A DNA stretch of 64,000 bases from Colwellia ponticola (lineage in GTDB: Bacteria; Pseudomonadota; Gammaproteobacteria; Enterobacterales; Alteromonadaceae), in contig NZ_SZVP01000001.1 in NCBI RefSeq assembly GCF_005885605.1, positions 1 through 64,000 of the forward strand. Reading direction: 5' to 3'. Positions 19,964-30,190 of the stretch are shown here, one piece after another (position 1 is the first letter of the stretch; each line of letters opens with the position of its first letter). The notes below the pieces were generated by a model. It did no database searches, had not been told where the DNA came from, and was given only the letters and a program-made list of their open reading frames with translations. The position numbers and the translations under genes are program-made.

Positions 19964-20000
19964 TTTTTTCACAGAACTGTATAGCATTAACTTGCGATAA

Positions 20001-20030
20001 ATTGAGCTAAATTGAGCTAAATTGAGCTAA
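20001..20030. repeat. three perfect tandem copies of a 10-bp unit
   Basis: ATTGAGCTAA occurs three times head to tail, at 20001, 20011 and 20021. The unit is about one helical turn and sits about 40 bases upstream of the TyrR boxes, between aroF and acs. It may be simple slippage or a phased protein-binding site. Confidence 0.8.
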
Positions 20031-20160
20031 ATCATACTCATTGACTAAAAGAATAATTCCCTACAAAACACGGGTAATGATAACGGACAATATTACGCAA
20101 AATACCCTCTTTGCATCCCCGTTGTGTGCTAAGTCAAAAAACAGTTTTATAAACAGTCAT

Positions 20161-20187
20161 AAAAAAAGCACCTTGCGGTGCTTTTTT
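20161..20187 (-). terminator. acs transcription terminator
   Basis: GCACC-TTGC-GGTGC forms a stem flanked by seven A and six T. On the minus strand the stem is followed by a run of U, 53 bases past the acs stop. Confidence 0.9.
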
Positions 20188-20239
20188 GTGAGTAACTTAA
20201 TAGTTACTGTCTTAATAAATAAGCTAGGTAAGCTAAATA

Positions 20240-22186
20240 TTAGCCACCATGGACAATACGTTTATTGATTAGGTCTTCAACAACACCTGGGTCTGCCAAC
20301 GTAGAAGTATCACCTAACGTATCAATATCATTTTCAGCTATTTTACGTAAAATACGACGCATAATCTTACCTGAACGCGTTTTAGGTAAGCCCGGTGCCC
20401 ATTGAATGTAATCAGGCTTAGCAAAACGACCTAATTCTTTAGCAACAAACTCTTTAAGCTCTTTGTTAAGATCTTCAGATTCGCTCGCATTACCCATTAA
20501 CGTAACATAACAATATACGCCTTGGCCTTTAATTTCATGTGGGTAACCAACAACGGCGGCTTCAGCAACCGCTGGATGAAGTACTAACGCACTTTCAATC
20601 TCTGCTGTACCCAATCTGTGACCTGATACGTTAAGTACGTCATCAACACGACCAGTTATCCAGTAAAAGCCTTCATCATCACGTTTCGCACCGTCACCAG
20701 TAAAGTAATTACCTGGATATTGACCTAAGTAAGTATGGTAGAAGCGATTATGGTCGCCATAAACCGTACGTAATTGTCCTGGCCAACTTGCCGTCATCAC
20801 TAATAGACCTGAATTTTCGCCTTCTAAGGTATTACCGTCTTTATCAAATAGCGCCGGTTGTACGCCAAAGAATGGTTTACCAGCACAACCAGGTTTCATA
20901 TCAACCGCGCCAGGTAGCGAAGTAATTAAGATACCGCCTGTTTCAGTTTGCCACCAAGTATCAACAATAGGACAGTTGCCTTTACCAACAACTTCATAAT
21001 ACCAATGCCATGCTTCAGGGTTAATGGGTTCGCCTACCGAGCCTAATAAACGTAAAGAAGATAAGTCAGCTTGATTAACTAAATCGTCACCAACACTCAT
21101 TAGGGCACGAATAGCGGTAGGTGCAGTATAGAATACGTTAACTTTATGTTTTTCACATACTTGCCAAAAACGACCAGCATCAGGGTAAGTAGGTACCCCT
21201 TCAAATACTAGCGTAGTTGCACCATTTGCTAATGGGCCGTAGAAAATATATGAGTGACCTGTGATCCAACCTGCATCGGCTGTACACCAGTAGATTTCGC
21301 CGTCTTGATAATCAAATACATATTTATGTGTCATTGCTGCGTATAAAATATAACCGCCACAAGTATGTACTACGCCTTTAGGTGTACCGGTTGAACCTGA
21401 AGTGTAGAGTACGAACAATGGATCTTCAGCATCCATTATTTCTGGTTCACATACCGCTTCTTGTTTAGCTACAGCCTCTTCATAGTTAATATCTGTTTTT
21501 TCATTCCAAGCAACATCACCACCGGTTCGCGCAACAACAATAACGGAATGAACTTGAGGACATTCTGCAACTGCTGCATCAACATTAGCTTTAAGGGGAA
21601 TACGCTTACCACCACGTAAACTTTCATCAGCGGTAATAACCACTTGGCAATCAGCATCCATTACACGTGCTTTAATCGCTTCGGTAGAGAAACCACCAAA
21701 AATAACCGAGTGAATAGCACCAATACGTGCACACGCTAACATAGCGTAACCCACTTCAGGGATCATCGGCATGTAAATACAAACACGGTCGCCTTTTTTA
21801 ACGCCACGTTCTTTTAATAAGTTAGCAAAACGACACACGTGATCATGTAATTCTTGATAAGTAACTTTTAAATCATCACTTGGATCATCACCTTCAAAAA
21901 TAATCGCGGTGTCATTGGCTTTAGTCGCTAAATGGCGATCAATACAGTTATAACTAACGTTCAGCTTAGCGCCAGAAAACCAGTTAATTTCAGAATTTTT
22001 AAGATCAACTTTGCTCACGCTGTCCCAAGGTTTATACCAATCAATAAATTCTTTTGCTTGCTCACCCCAAAACACATCAGGTTGCTCAATTGATTGCTTA
22101 TACATAGCATCGTATTTAGCGGCATCAATATGTGTATGCGCTTTGGCTTTCTCAGAAACTGGATAACAAGATTTTAATTCTTTCAT
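20240..22186 (-). CDS. acs: acetyl-CoA synthetase (AMP-forming)
   Basis: Acs activates acetate to acetyl-CoA by way of acetyl-AMP, the high-affinity route for acetate use. The 648-residue protein is full length, with the ATP/AMP motif [11 protein letters not shown] near residue 263, the TWWQTETGG motif, and the C-terminal catalytic lysine in [13 protein letters not shown] (near 608), whose acetylation inactivates the enzyme in relatives. The ATG follows GGAAG. It is a single-gene unit. Confidence 0.97.
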   Translation of the reverse strand: MKELKSCYPVSEKAKAHTHIDAAKYDAMYKQSIEQPDVFWGEQAKEFIDWYKPWDSVSKVDLKNSEINWFSGAKLNVSYNCIDRHLATKANDTAIIFEGDDPSDDLKVTYQELHDHVCRFANLLKERGVKKGDRVCIYMPMIPEVGYAMLACARIGAIHSVIFGGFSTEAIKARVMDADCQVVITADESLRGGKRIPLKANVDAAVAECPQVHSVIVVARTGGDVAWNEKTDINYEEAVAKQEAVCEPEIMDAEDPLFVLYTSGSTGTPKGVVHTCGGYILYAAMTHKYVFDYQDGEIYWCTADAGWITGHSYIFYGPLANGATTLVFEGVPTYPDAGRFWQVCEKHKVNVFYTAPTAIRALMSVGDDLVNQADLSSLRLLGSVGEPINPEAWHWYYEVVGKGNCPIVDTWWQTETGGILITSLPGAVDMKPGCAGKPFFGVQPALFDKDGNTLEGENSGLLVMTASWPGQLRTVYGDHNRFYHTYLGQYPGNYFTGDGAKRDDEGFYWITGRVDDVLNVSGHRLGTAEIESALVLHPAVAEAAVVGYPHEIKGQGVYCYVTLMGNASESEDLNKELKEFVAKELGRFAKPDYIQWAPGLPKTRSGKIMRRILRKIAENDIDTLGDTSTLADPGVVEDLINKRIVHGG

Positions 22187-22636
22187 TTTTCTTCCTTCGG
22201 ACTTAACTTGAGGTTATTAACTTGAAGTATTTATCTTTATATTTTTTATTCTTCAACGCTTTATAATTATTAATCAACACCAAAACCATTTTCAATGTTA
22301 TTTAAACATTATTAAAATATATTGCTAAAGTATTATTTTATTTATTGCCAACAACATACTTTTACAAGGACTAAAGCTAAAGATGATTTGATGACTAACA
22401 TGCTAGAATTTTTAATGGGCTTTTCATATACGCCTTTAGTCTTAATTTACGTTTTTACTCTATAAAGTAGACTTTAGCTATTAAAAACCTCTCCAAGAAA
22501 AACATAACGCACTGAAATTTAATAATAAAATATTTTTAAGACTAGAGAAAGGCGGGTGACTTAGTATATTAATAACGACGACTAGTTACATCACTAATAG
22601 CGCAAGTTTATGTATTACTCAGTTGATTTTACTCAT
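22187..22636. other. intergenic region upstream of acs, no gene seen
   Basis: The 450-base AT-rich gap between acs and the next minus-strand gene must hold the acs promoter. I see no convincing ORF, RNA gene or clear CRP site. Several A/T tracts are present but no repeat that recurs elsewhere in the window. Confidence 0.5.
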
Positions 22637-22668
22637 AAAAAAACCGAGTTAGTGACTCGGTTTTTTTT
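22637..22668. terminator. bidirectional terminator after the DUF6172 gene
   Basis: ACCGAGT-TAGTG-ACTCGGT is a 7-bp stem with seven A before it and eight T after it. It is 33 bases beyond the minus-strand DUF6172 stop. Confidence 0.9.
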
Positions 22669-22700
22669 GTTCAATAAAAGATGGCATGCTACTTTAGTAC

Positions 22701-23018
22701 TTAATCTTCAAAAGTACTGTCATCGTTTTCACGTTCAATAAAAGTTCTAACACCAGCTTTAGCAATAATTTCAATATAGAATGACGTTAAACCATCAACT
22801 TGTGTTTTATCAATACATTTATTGATATCTGACAACTGTACTGGTTCAGCTTCTTCTTTAGTATTACCAAATTGGCAATCAAAGTCCCAAAAATCAGCAT
22901 CTGCAGGTAATTTTTTATTCCGTTCTCTTTTAAGGTATTTTTTAACCTCGTGCTTTACCGCATCAACGCGTCTTTCAAGTTTTATTTTTGGGTGTGTTAA
23001 TTCAAATGTTTTTTTCAT
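22701..23018 (-). CDS. DUF6172 family protein
   Basis: This 105-residue conserved protein of unknown function is recognised by its family pattern: MKKTFELTHPKIK at the start, HEVKKYLKRERNKKLP in the middle, DFWDFDCQFG, and SFYIEIIAKAGVRT near the end. It is soluble, highly charged and has no membrane segment. The basic helix followed by an acidic aromatic stretch hints at nucleic-acid or ribosome binding, but that is speculation. It is a single-gene unit. Confidence 0.8.
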   Translation of the reverse strand: MKKTFELTHPKIKLERRVDAVKHEVKKYLKRERNKKLPADADFWDFDCQFGNTKEEAEPVQLSDINKCIDKTQVDGLTSFYIEIIAKAGVRTFIERENDDSTFED

Positions 23019-23164
23019 GGTTGGCCTTAAGTCTATGGCTAAAGTTGCTAGCTTTTAGGGCAATAGCAATGGGTATAAATATTAATGGCTGTATTTTACG
23101 TTACTTTCACGTAAGTAGCGAGATAGTGATGACTACACAGCTAAAAAAATATTACCTAACAAAA

Positions 23165-24112
23165 TTATAATGACAACATTGCTTGAGTAGCGGCAATTAA
23201 ATGATGTTTAGTGTTTGGTTCAACGGAAGCATGACCTGAAGCCTCACTGATAACTAAGGTTGAATTCGGCAAGTGCTTATGTAGTAACCAAGCATTGTCA
23301 GCCGGACAAACAATATCATAACGCCCATGGACGATAACGGTAGGTATATTTTTTATTGTATCGCAATTAGCTAAAATTTGGTTATCGGTTAAAAAGCAAT
23401 CATTAACCATGTAATGTGCTTCATGGCGAGCTAATGTCCAGGCATGCTCATCACCCGTTGCCGCATCCACAAAGGCTTGGTCAGGTATGAGCGTACAACA
23501 GCGAATTTCCCAAATACTCCATGCGGTAGCTACTTTTTGTGCTAAGGCTTTATCTTCACCTACTAACATGGCATAAGCCGCTGTAGTAGTCGCTTGAGCA
23601 CTGCCCTCAGGAAGTGCATCCACATACTCTTGCCAATAATCAGGAAATATACGCGTTGCGCCACCACCTGAAAAAGTCCAATGGGTGTCAACGTCTCGAC
23701 CTAGAAAAATACCGCGTAATACTAAACTGCGTACACTTAAGGGATGCGTTTGAGCATAAACTAACGACAAGGTAGAGCCCCACGAGCCACCAAAAACATG
23801 CCACTGCTTAATGTTTAACTGTTGACGAATTTTTTCAATATCGTCAACCAAAAAGTGAGTTTCATTATGATCTAAGCAACCATGAGGTAATGAGCGACCG
23901 CAACCACGTTGATCAAATAAAATTATATGGTACTGCTTAGGGTCAAAAAACCGTCTGTCGTTCGTTGAGCAGCCACCACCAGGTCCGCCATGAATAAAAA
24001 GTACCGGTTGACCTTTTGGGTTACCGCATTGTTCTACATAGAGTTGATGCTGGCCATCAACTGCTAATAAAAAGTCATTAAAAGGGGATATTTCAGGATA
24101 AAAATCATTCAT
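23165..24112 (-). CDS. pip: proline iminopeptidase
   Basis: This alpha/beta-hydrolase of family S33 releases N-terminal proline from peptides. The 315-residue protein has the oxyanion motif HGGPGGG (residues 41-47), the nucleophile elbow GGSWGS (Ser110), the FDQRGCGRS motif, and the expected C-terminal Asp (HGRYDIVCP) and His (SGHAS). No signal peptide is visible, so it should act in the cytoplasm. The downstream DUF2237-side gene on the same strand may share a promoter region with it. Confidence 0.94.
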   Translation of the reverse strand: MNDFYPEISPFNDFLLAVDGQHQLYVEQCGNPKGQPVLFIHGGPGGGCSTNDRRFFDPKQYHIILFDQRGCGRSLPHGCLDHNETHFLVDDIEKIRQQLNIKQWHVFGGSWGSTLSLVYAQTHPLSVRSLVLRGIFLGRDVDTHWTFSGGGATRIFPDYWQEYVDALPEGSAQATTTAAYAMLVGEDKALAQKVATAWSIWEIRCCTLIPDQAFVDAATGDEHAWTLARHEAHYMVNDCFLTDNQILANCDTIKNIPTVIVHGRYDIVCPADNAWLLHKHLPNSTLVISEASGHASVEPNTKHHLIAATQAMLSL

Positions 24113-24190
24113 GCTATACAGTCACTACTATAAATAATGAGTTAAATTAGGTCACTTGGCTTAACTAAGTAAAGTTAAACTAAGTGACGC

Positions 24191-24568
24191 TCAACTTAAA
24201 TCTAAGGCATACTTTTTTAATAGTTCAATAGGTACTATATCAAGTGCTTTAATATGAGTTTTTCGTAAATGCACTCTGGGTGCACTATCATTTTGATACG
24301 CTTCTAACCAGCGCATTGCACATAAGCACCATGTGTCACCAGGCTTTATACCTGCAAAATTAAACGCTGGTATTGGCGTTGATAAATCATTACCTTGAGC
24401 ACGTGAAAACGCTAAAAAATGTTCGTTTGCTTCAATACAAATAGTATGTGAACCGACATCTTGCGGTGAAGTATTACACATATTATCACGGAAAAAACCC
24501 GTGACTGGGTCGCCACCACAACCGATTAACGCCTCACCAAAAATATTGATTGATTCATCCATTTCCAT
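24191..24568 (-). CDS. DUF2237 family protein
   Basis: This 125-residue protein matches the DUF2237 family in its order of motifs: NIFGEALIGCGGDPVTGFFRD, the cysteine after MCNTSPQDVGSHTIC, FLAFSRAQGNDLSTP, and PGDTWCLCAMRW. Several conserved cysteines suggest a metal or redox role, but none is established to my knowledge. The ATG at 24568 is chosen over a GTG at 24580 because GGAG lies 6 bases before it. It is probably cotranscribed with the downstream peptidase, 78 bases away. Confidence 0.85.
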   Translation of the reverse strand: MEMDESINIFGEALIGCGGDPVTGFFRDNMCNTSPQDVGSHTICIEANEHFLAFSRAQGNDLSTPIPAFNFAGIKPGDTWCLCAMRWLEAYQNDSAPRVHLRKTHIKALDIVPIELLKKYALDLS

Positions 24569-24712
24569 GCTTTTCTCCACTGCTTATTATTAGGGTCTGT
24601 TGATCTGTCAGGCTTAATACCAATGCCACTAATTATCTGATCATTTCTACTGGTTAAGACAACAAACTACTTCGTTATTTATTTAATTAAGAAAAGCATT
24701 ATACCGATACCA

Positions 24713-26014
24713 CTACAAATGGTAACCTGATTCTTCATGTTCAGATTGATCTAAACCATTCACTTCTTGCTCTTCACTTACACGTAAACCACCAGTGAGC
24801 AAGCTAACCAATTTAAGTAAAATATAAGTCACTACGGCAGTATAAATAAGCGTTGAGAATATACCTATTAACTGCACTCCAACTTGTTCGGCTATCGTGG
24901 TAATACCTTGAGCAAAACCAAAACCACTAAAAACGCCCAAATTAGTTGCCGAGAATAATCCTACTAATAAGGTACCTAAAATACCACCAACACCATGCAC
25001 AGGAAATACATCTAAAGAATCATCAATGTGTAGTTTATGTTTGATATAAACCGTTGAATAAAAACAAACAACACCTGCACTAATACCAATAATTAAGGCG
25101 CCACCGGGTCCGACAAAACCAGAGGCGGGTGTTATCGTACCTAAACCAGCAACCATACCGGTAACCGCGCCTAAAACACTGGCTTTACCAAATTTTTTCC
25201 ATTCTATAGCGGCCCAGGTTATGGTGCCTGCTGCCGCAGAAATATGAGTAACTAGCATCGCCATAGAAGCATCACCATTAGCGGCTAAAGCACTACCACC
25301 ATTAAAACCAAACCAACCAACCCACAACATACCTGCACCAGTAACTGTCATGGTTAAGTTATGTGGCAACATAGGTGTTTTAGGAAAGCCCAAACGCGGT
25401 CCTACAACCAATGCAGCAACTAAAGCCGCTGTACCGGCGGTAATATGCACGACAATACCACCAGCAAAATCATAAATACCCATTTGCGCTAACCAACCGC
25501 CGCCCCAAACCCAATGAGTAACAGGAACATAAACAGCAAGTAACCAAGCTGCACTGAACATAAGTACCGCTGAAAACTTCATTCGCTCAGCAAAACCACC
25601 AATAATAAGTACTGGCGTTATCACGGCAAACGTCATTTGAAATAGCATAAATAAGCTTTCTGGAATATCCCCGGATAAAACATCTTTAGTAATACCATTC
25701 ATCATTACCTTACTAAAGTCACCTATAAAAGCATTACCTTCAGAGAAAGCTAAACTGTAACCCACCAATAACCATAAAATTGAAGAGATTGAACCGATAG
25801 CAAAACATTGCATTAAAATGGAAAGCACATTTTTTTTACGCACCAAACCACCGTAAAAAAGTGCCACGCCTGGTAAGGTCATTAATAGCACTAATGCAGT
25901 AGACGTTAATATCCAGCTGGTATTAGCCCCATTGAGTTTCGTCTCTTCTGCCAATACCATTGTAGGAAAAAATAGACTAAGTAAGGTAAAGGATAAAAGT
26001 AAGGTTTTGCTCAT
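24713..26014 (-). CDS. amt: ammonium transporter (Amt/MEP/Rh family)
   Basis: Amt is a trimeric inner-membrane channel that takes up ammonium. The protein (433 residues from the ATG at 26014, which has a GGA site upstream) has a cleavable signal peptide (to VLAEE), then eleven hydrophobic segments. The conserved pore histidines are in VHITAGTAALVAALVVG and VFPVHGVGGILGTL, and GGLVRKKNVLS marks the first cytoplasmic loop. It is not followed by glnK, unusual for amtB, but the promoter region carries NtrC and sigma-54 elements, so nitrogen limitation should induce it. Confidence 0.95.
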   Translation of the reverse strand: MSKTLLLSFTLLSLFFPTMVLAEETKLNGANTSWILTSTALVLLMTLPGVALFYGGLVRKKNVLSILMQCFAIGSISSILWLLVGYSLAFSEGNAFIGDFSKVMMNGITKDVLSGDIPESLFMLFQMTFAVITPVLIIGGFAERMKFSAVLMFSAAWLLAVYVPVTHWVWGGGWLAQMGIYDFAGGIVVHITAGTAALVAALVVGPRLGFPKTPMLPHNLTMTVTGAGMLWVGWFGFNGGSALAANGDASMAMLVTHISAAAGTITWAAIEWKKFGKASVLGAVTGMVAGLGTITPASGFVGPGGALIIGISAGVVCFYSTVYIKHKLHIDDSLDVFPVHGVGGILGTLLVGLFSATNLGVFSGFGFAQGITTIAEQVGVQLIGIFSTLIYTAVVTYILLKLVSLLTGGLRVSEEQEVNGLDQSEHEESGYHL

Positions 26015-26056
26015 AGTTGCTTCCATAATGAATAATTCAATAACTGAGCGTCTATT

Positions 26057-26072
26057 AGCACAAAGTGAGCCA
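26057..26072 (-). promoter_or_regulatory. sigma-54 promoter of amt
   Basis: On the minus strand the site reads TGGCTCACTTTGTGCT. It keeps the invariant GG (-24) and GC (-12) with the right spacing, against the consensus TGGCAC-N5-TTGCW. It lies about 43 bases upstream of the amt ATG, leaving a normal leader. Confidence 0.75.
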
Positions 26073-26134
26073 AAAAAAATAAAAACTTATATATCAACAT
26101 ATTAGAGTATTAATAAATAAACAAAATGACGTTA

Positions 26135-26174
26135 TGCACCAGTGTAGCGCAGCGTATCGCATCTTTGTGGTGCG
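26135..26174. promoter_or_regulatory. paired NtrC (GlnG) enhancer sites for amt
   Basis: The consensus is TGCACC-N4-TGGTGCA. Site 1 (26135-26151) reads TGCACC-N4-TAGCGCA, with two mismatches; site 2 (26158-26174) reads CGCATC-N4-TGGTGCG. Centres are 23 bp apart, about two helical turns, and roughly 100 and 120 bases upstream of the expected sigma-54 start, which is where NtrC enhancers normally sit. This supports nitrogen-starvation control of amt. Confidence 0.65.
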
Positions 26175-26341
26175 CACTATACAGTACTCTTTACATCGGG
26201 TATTTTAGCTTGTTTTTCAGGCTCTTTTAATAACGACTTAATTGGGTACTCAAAGAAGGTAATGATTTAATGGAATAGAGTGTTCACAGTGCACTTTAAC
26301 GACTAACAGGTATATAATAGCGCTCAACAATAAATGACTAA

Positions 26342-27295
<954 letters not shown>

Positions 27296-27339
27296 AGCGT
27301 AAACGTACTATATTAAGGCGTTTATCAATATTTACAAAT

Positions 27340-27378
27340 AAAAAAGCACTAATTAAATTTTTTAGTTAGTGCTTTTTT
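27340..27378 (+). terminator. hemF terminator (possibly bidirectional)
   Basis: AAAAAAGCACTAA pairs perfectly with TTAGTGCTTTTTT across a 13-base loop, 45 bases past the hemF stop. The following stretch up to the arfA stem-loop has no gene. Confidence 0.9.
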
Positions 27379-27473
27379 ATAAGTCATTCTATGTTGAAGT
27401 TGGGATTGATAGTTACACATGACCTTGATTTTTGATTTGAGCTGATAATAGTTAATTACCAAGCTAACATAAA

Positions 27474-27528
27474 AGTCTTATTTAATGATGCCTAGGGTAT
27501 AAGACCTAAGCCACCATTAAATAAGACT
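27474..27528 (-). ncRNA. long stem-loop covering the arfA stop codon
   Basis: On the minus strand the last seven arfA codons plus stop form the 5' arm (27528-27505) of a near-perfect stem. AGTCTTATTTAATGGTGGCTTAGG pairs in blocks with the 3' arm at 27474-27496, leaving an 8-base loop and about three mismatches or bulges. In E. coli and others, arfA mRNA carries a hairpin at this place that is cut by RNase III or causes termination, yielding a stop-less message controlled by tmRNA. The same role is inferred here. Confidence 0.7.
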
Positions 27529-27709
27529 CTCGTCCTACATTTTTAGCTTTACGCTGGTAAGAGCCCTTACCTTTTTTCGCTTTAACTACCTGCATTTTAT
27601 AAACTTTTGAGGTGACTAAGGCGGCTAAAAAGTTAGCTTTAATTTGTCCTCTACCCAGCTCTGTTGCATTATTGCCTCTTGTCGCTAATGGTTTGCTTTT
27701 CTTATTCAT
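27506..27709 (-). CDS. arfA: alternative ribosome-rescue factor ArfA
   Basis: ArfA frees ribosomes stalled on mRNAs lacking a stop codon by recruiting release factor RF2, backing up tmRNA. The 67-residue, very basic protein aligns with E. coli ArfA through RGQIKANFLAAL (E. coli KGQIKDNAIEAL) and the signature KKGKGSYQRK (residues 45-54). It ends 13 residues after the signature, about where E. coli ArfA is truncated by its mRNA hairpin, and the stop codon lies inside a strong stem-loop. RF2 (prfB), its partner, is also in this window. Confidence 0.88.
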   Translation of the reverse strand: MNKKSKPLATRGNNATELGRGQIKANFLAALVTSKVYKMQVVKAKKGKGSYQRKAKNVGRESYLMVA

Positions 27710-27849
27710 TACTTATCCTTTCTAGTTAAGCTACTTATTCAATTTGTATAATTTTTCTCACTAAACGCATCAGTGATTTAGATGAGTATACGCTTAAAAT
27801 TGTAAATAAATAGCTATCTCAAAAAATTAATTTATTGACCAGTAAAGTG

Positions 27850-27978
27850 CTTATACCAATTTGATTAAATTTCTTCCCAACTCAATACTATGCCCGATGT
27901 GTAATAACAAGGCGAATTTTTTCGGTTTAGTCATTCTAAATCAAATAAATTTAACGCGGTTAGTATGTATCGAGCAAG
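27850..27978 (+). repeat. dispersed AT-rich repeat, copy 1
   Basis: A 129-bp sequence beginning near TATACCAATTTGATTAAA and ending CGAGCAAG is about 87% identical, by eye over 117 aligned bases, to the reverse complement of 63474-63602. It lies between arfA and the rplS terminator. It is probably one end of a MITE-like element; no protein is encoded. Confidence 0.8.
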
Positions 27979-28028
27979 TTACACCTAAGCCATTACTTCT
28001 GATCAACCCTTTTTATAAATACAAACAA

Positions 28029-28060
28029 AAAGACCTGAATAATTGCTTATTCAGGTCTTT
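28029..28060 (-). terminator. terminator of the rpsP-rimM-trmD-rplS operon
   Basis: AAAGACCTGAATAA and its perfect complement enclose a 4-base loop; on the minus strand TTTTTGTTTG follows. It lies 41 bases past the rplS stop. Confidence 0.9.
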
Positions 28061-28100
28061 GATCAAAATTTCTTTACAGAAAATGGTATAAAAAATATTT

Positions 28101-28454
28101 CTATTTTTTACCCAATTTTTCTTTGATACGTGCTTTACGGCCAGATAGCTCGCGCAAGTAGTAAAGTTTAGATTGACGAACAGCACCACGACGTTTAACT
28201 TCAATTGAATCAACAATCGGGCTATGTGTCTGGAATACACGTTCTACACCAACACCGTTCGAAATTTTACGAACAGTAAAAGCAGAATGTAAGCCGCGGT
28301 TTTTAATAGCAATAACTACACCTTCAAACGCTTGAAGACGTGATTTATCACCTTCTGTAACTTTAACTTGAACTACAACAGTATCGCCTGGGGCGTATGC
28401 TGGTAGATCTTTTTTCATTTGCTCTTGTTCGAGCATTTCAAGAATTTTACTCAT
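28101..28454 (-). CDS. rplS: 50S ribosomal protein L19
   Basis: L19 sits at the 30S-50S interface. The 117-residue protein has family motifs [16 protein letters not shown]-like (here [16 protein letters not shown]), [24 protein letters not shown] and [19 protein letters not shown]. It is the last gene of the conserved rpsP-rimM-trmD-rplS operon, 26 bases after trmD. Confidence 0.98.
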   Translation of the reverse strand: MSKILEMLEQEQMKKDLPAYAPGDTVVVQVKVTEGDKSRLQAFEGVVIAIKNRGLHSAFTVRKISNGVGVERVFQTHSPIVDSIEVKRRGAVRQSKLYYLRELSGRKARIKEKLGKK

Positions 28455-28480
28455 AATACCTTCTTCCTAGTGTGCACAGT

Positions 28481-29272
28481 CTAAGTGGACCGCTTCGCTT
28501 TTTTTTTAATTAAAGCGAGTGCTTTTTCCTGCTCAGCTGTCAGAGCTAGGTTAGTTAATAATTCCGGTCTTCTAGACCAAGTTCTTAGCAAAGATTGCTC
28601 TTGTCGCCATAAGCGTATATGTTCATGATTACCACTAAGTAACACTTTCGGTACTGACATTTCTTCTCCGTTAGGAGTCGTTAGTACTTCTGGCCTGGTA
28701 TAATGAGGACAGTCTAGTAAACCGTTAGAGAAGGAGTCCTGCTCTGCTGATTCTTTATGTCCTAAAACACCTGGCACTAAGCGTGCTACGGCATCAATAA
28801 CATTCATCGCAGGGAGTTCACCACCACTTAAAATGTAATCGCCAACCGACCACTCTTCGTCAATATCTGACCCGATTAATCGTTCGTCTATGCCTTCATA
28901 TCGTCCAGCAATAAATACTAGTTGATTATGTTGTGCTAATTCACTTACGCCTTGTTGATCAAGCTTTCGCCCTTGCGGAGACAAATAGATAACTTTGACA
29001 TTACTCTCATAGTTACCGGACGCTAGCGCTGCTTTACTTGCGGCAGTTCTTGCAGCATGTATTGCATCTCGTAATGGCTGCACCATCATTAACATCCCCG
29101 GACCACCGCCATAAGGACGATCGTCAACGCTACGATGTTTATCATGGGTAAAGTCTCTTGGATTCCATAACTGAAAATCAATTAACCCATTACGAATCGC
29201 TCGCCCTGTTACCCCATACTCGGTAATAGCGTTAAACATTTCGGGAAAAAGGCTTATCACCCCAATCCACAT
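28481..29272 (-). CDS. trmD: tRNA (guanine37-N1)-methyltransferase
   Basis: TrmD methylates G37 next to the anticodon with S-adenosylmethionine and prevents +1 frameshifting. The SPOUT trefoil-knot motifs are clear: [39 protein letters not shown] and [18 protein letters not shown] place the start at the ATG at 29272 (263 residues, [13 protein letters not shown], as in E. coli), with AGAG upstream. A GTG at 29308, close to the rimM stop, would add 12 unconserved residues. Confidence 0.96.
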   Translation of the reverse strand: MWIGVISLFPEMFNAITEYGVTGRAIRNGLIDFQLWNPRDFTHDKHRSVDDRPYGGGPGMLMMVQPLRDAIHAARTAASKAALASGNYESNVKVIYLSPQGRKLDQQGVSELAQHNQLVFIAGRYEGIDERLIGSDIDEEWSVGDYILSGGELPAMNVIDAVARLVPGVLGHKESAEQDSFSNGLLDCPHYTRPEVLTTPNGEEMSVPKVLLSGNHEHIRLWRQEQSLLRTWSRRPELLTNLALTAEQEKALALIKKKAKRST

Positions 29273-29311
29273 TTTGTTATTCTCTTTATCAGAGGTAGTG
29301 CTACTCACAAG

Positions 29312-29839
29312 TTAAAAACCTGGATCCCAGTCAACACAAATTTGTTTATTTTCAATGCTAACCGATTCAATTACTTGTTCAAAAAGATAAGGAATTAACC
29401 GCTCTTTTTTACTAAAACCATCATTTAAGTTAGCTTTTACAACCAGTACGTCATTAGCGCCAGTTTCCATCATGTCTGAAACTACACCCAGGTCGTAACC
29501 TTTGTTAGTCACTACAGACATACCTATTAAATCGCGCCAGTAAAAATCGTCTTTCGACAATGCTGGCAACGCTGCTTCGTTGGTTAATATTTCTGAGCCG
29601 ACTAATGCTTGCGCGTCATCTCTGTCATCAATACCAGCCACTTTCACAATAAGTACTTTGTTATGCTTGCGCCAATCAGTAATTTCAACTGATTGTATCT
29701 TATTTCCTAATTTTAATGACCAAGGAAAGTAGTCAAGTATGGCCTCAGTTTCATCGGTGAACGAATGAATTTTCAACCATCCTTTGATGCCGTAAACAGC
29801 GCCTACTTTACCTAAGATGATTAGATCTTCTTTACTCAC
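29312..29839 (-). CDS. rimM: ribosome maturation factor RimM
   Basis: RimM assists late 30S assembly around S19 and the 16S head. The 175-residue protein has the N-terminal RimM barrel (LGKVGAVYGIKGWLKIHSFTD) and the C-terminal PRC-barrel (YWRDLIGMSVVTNKGYDLGVV, GANDVLVV). The start is a GTG with a strong AGGAG upstream. It follows rpsP by 27 bases in the operon. Confidence 0.96.
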   Translation of the reverse strand: MSKEDLIILGKVGAVYGIKGWLKIHSFTDETEAILDYFPWSLKLGNKIQSVEITDWRKHNKVLIVKVAGIDDRDDAQALVGSEILTNEAALPALSKDDFYWRDLIGMSVVTNKGYDLGVVSDMMETGANDVLVVKANLNDGFSKKERLIPYLFEQVIESVSIENKQICVDWDPGF

Positions 29840-29866
29840 AAAATTCTCCTACTACCTACTAAGTAA

Positions 29867-30112
29867 TTAAGCCGCAGTTGCGTCTTTAACTAACTTAGCC
29901 ACACGATCAGATACTGTTGCACCTTGACCTACCCAATGGGTAACACGGTCTAGGTCTAAGCGTAATTTTTCTGCTTGACCTTGTGCTGTCGGGTTGAAGA
30001 AACCAACTTTCTCGATGAAACGACCATCGCGAGAGTTACGGCTATCTGCAACAACAACCTGATAGAATGGACGCTTTTTAGCGCCGCCACGAGCTAAACG
30101 AATGGTAACCAT
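29867..30112 (-). CDS. rpsP: 30S ribosomal protein S16
   Basis: This primary-type 16S rRNA-binding protein is needed for 30S assembly. The 81 residues match the family: [17 protein letters not shown] at the start, [22 protein letters not shown] and [20 protein letters not shown]. It is the first gene of the rpsP-rimM-trmD-rplS operon behind a good sigma-70 promoter. Confidence 0.98.
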   Translation of the reverse strand: MVTIRLARGGAKKRPFYQVVVADSRNSRDGRFIEKVGFFNPTAQGQAEKLRLDLDRVTHWVGQGATVSDRVAKLVKDATAA

Positions 30113-30190
30113 ATCGTCCTCTATATATGTTAAGTGTAAAAACGGATTTTCCAGACATTTCCTATCGACAAGCGACAGAAAAGCTCGCGT

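Noticed and set aside
20041-20268. Open frame of 75 codons on the plus strand between aroF and acs
   Set aside because: It runs through the acs terminator hairpin and into the acs 3' end, has no ribosome site and no protein-like features.
24600-24712. Possible repeat (TAATACCAATGCCAC and TTATACCGATACCAC) before the amt 3' end
   Set aside because: The two stretches are only loosely similar and no second copy is present in the window.
27861-28091. Open frame of 76 codons on the plus strand
   Set aside because: It lies within the dispersed repeat copy and the rplS operon terminator.
28013-28240. Open frame on the minus strand overlapping rplS
   Set aside because: Out-of-frame shadow of rplS crossing its terminator.
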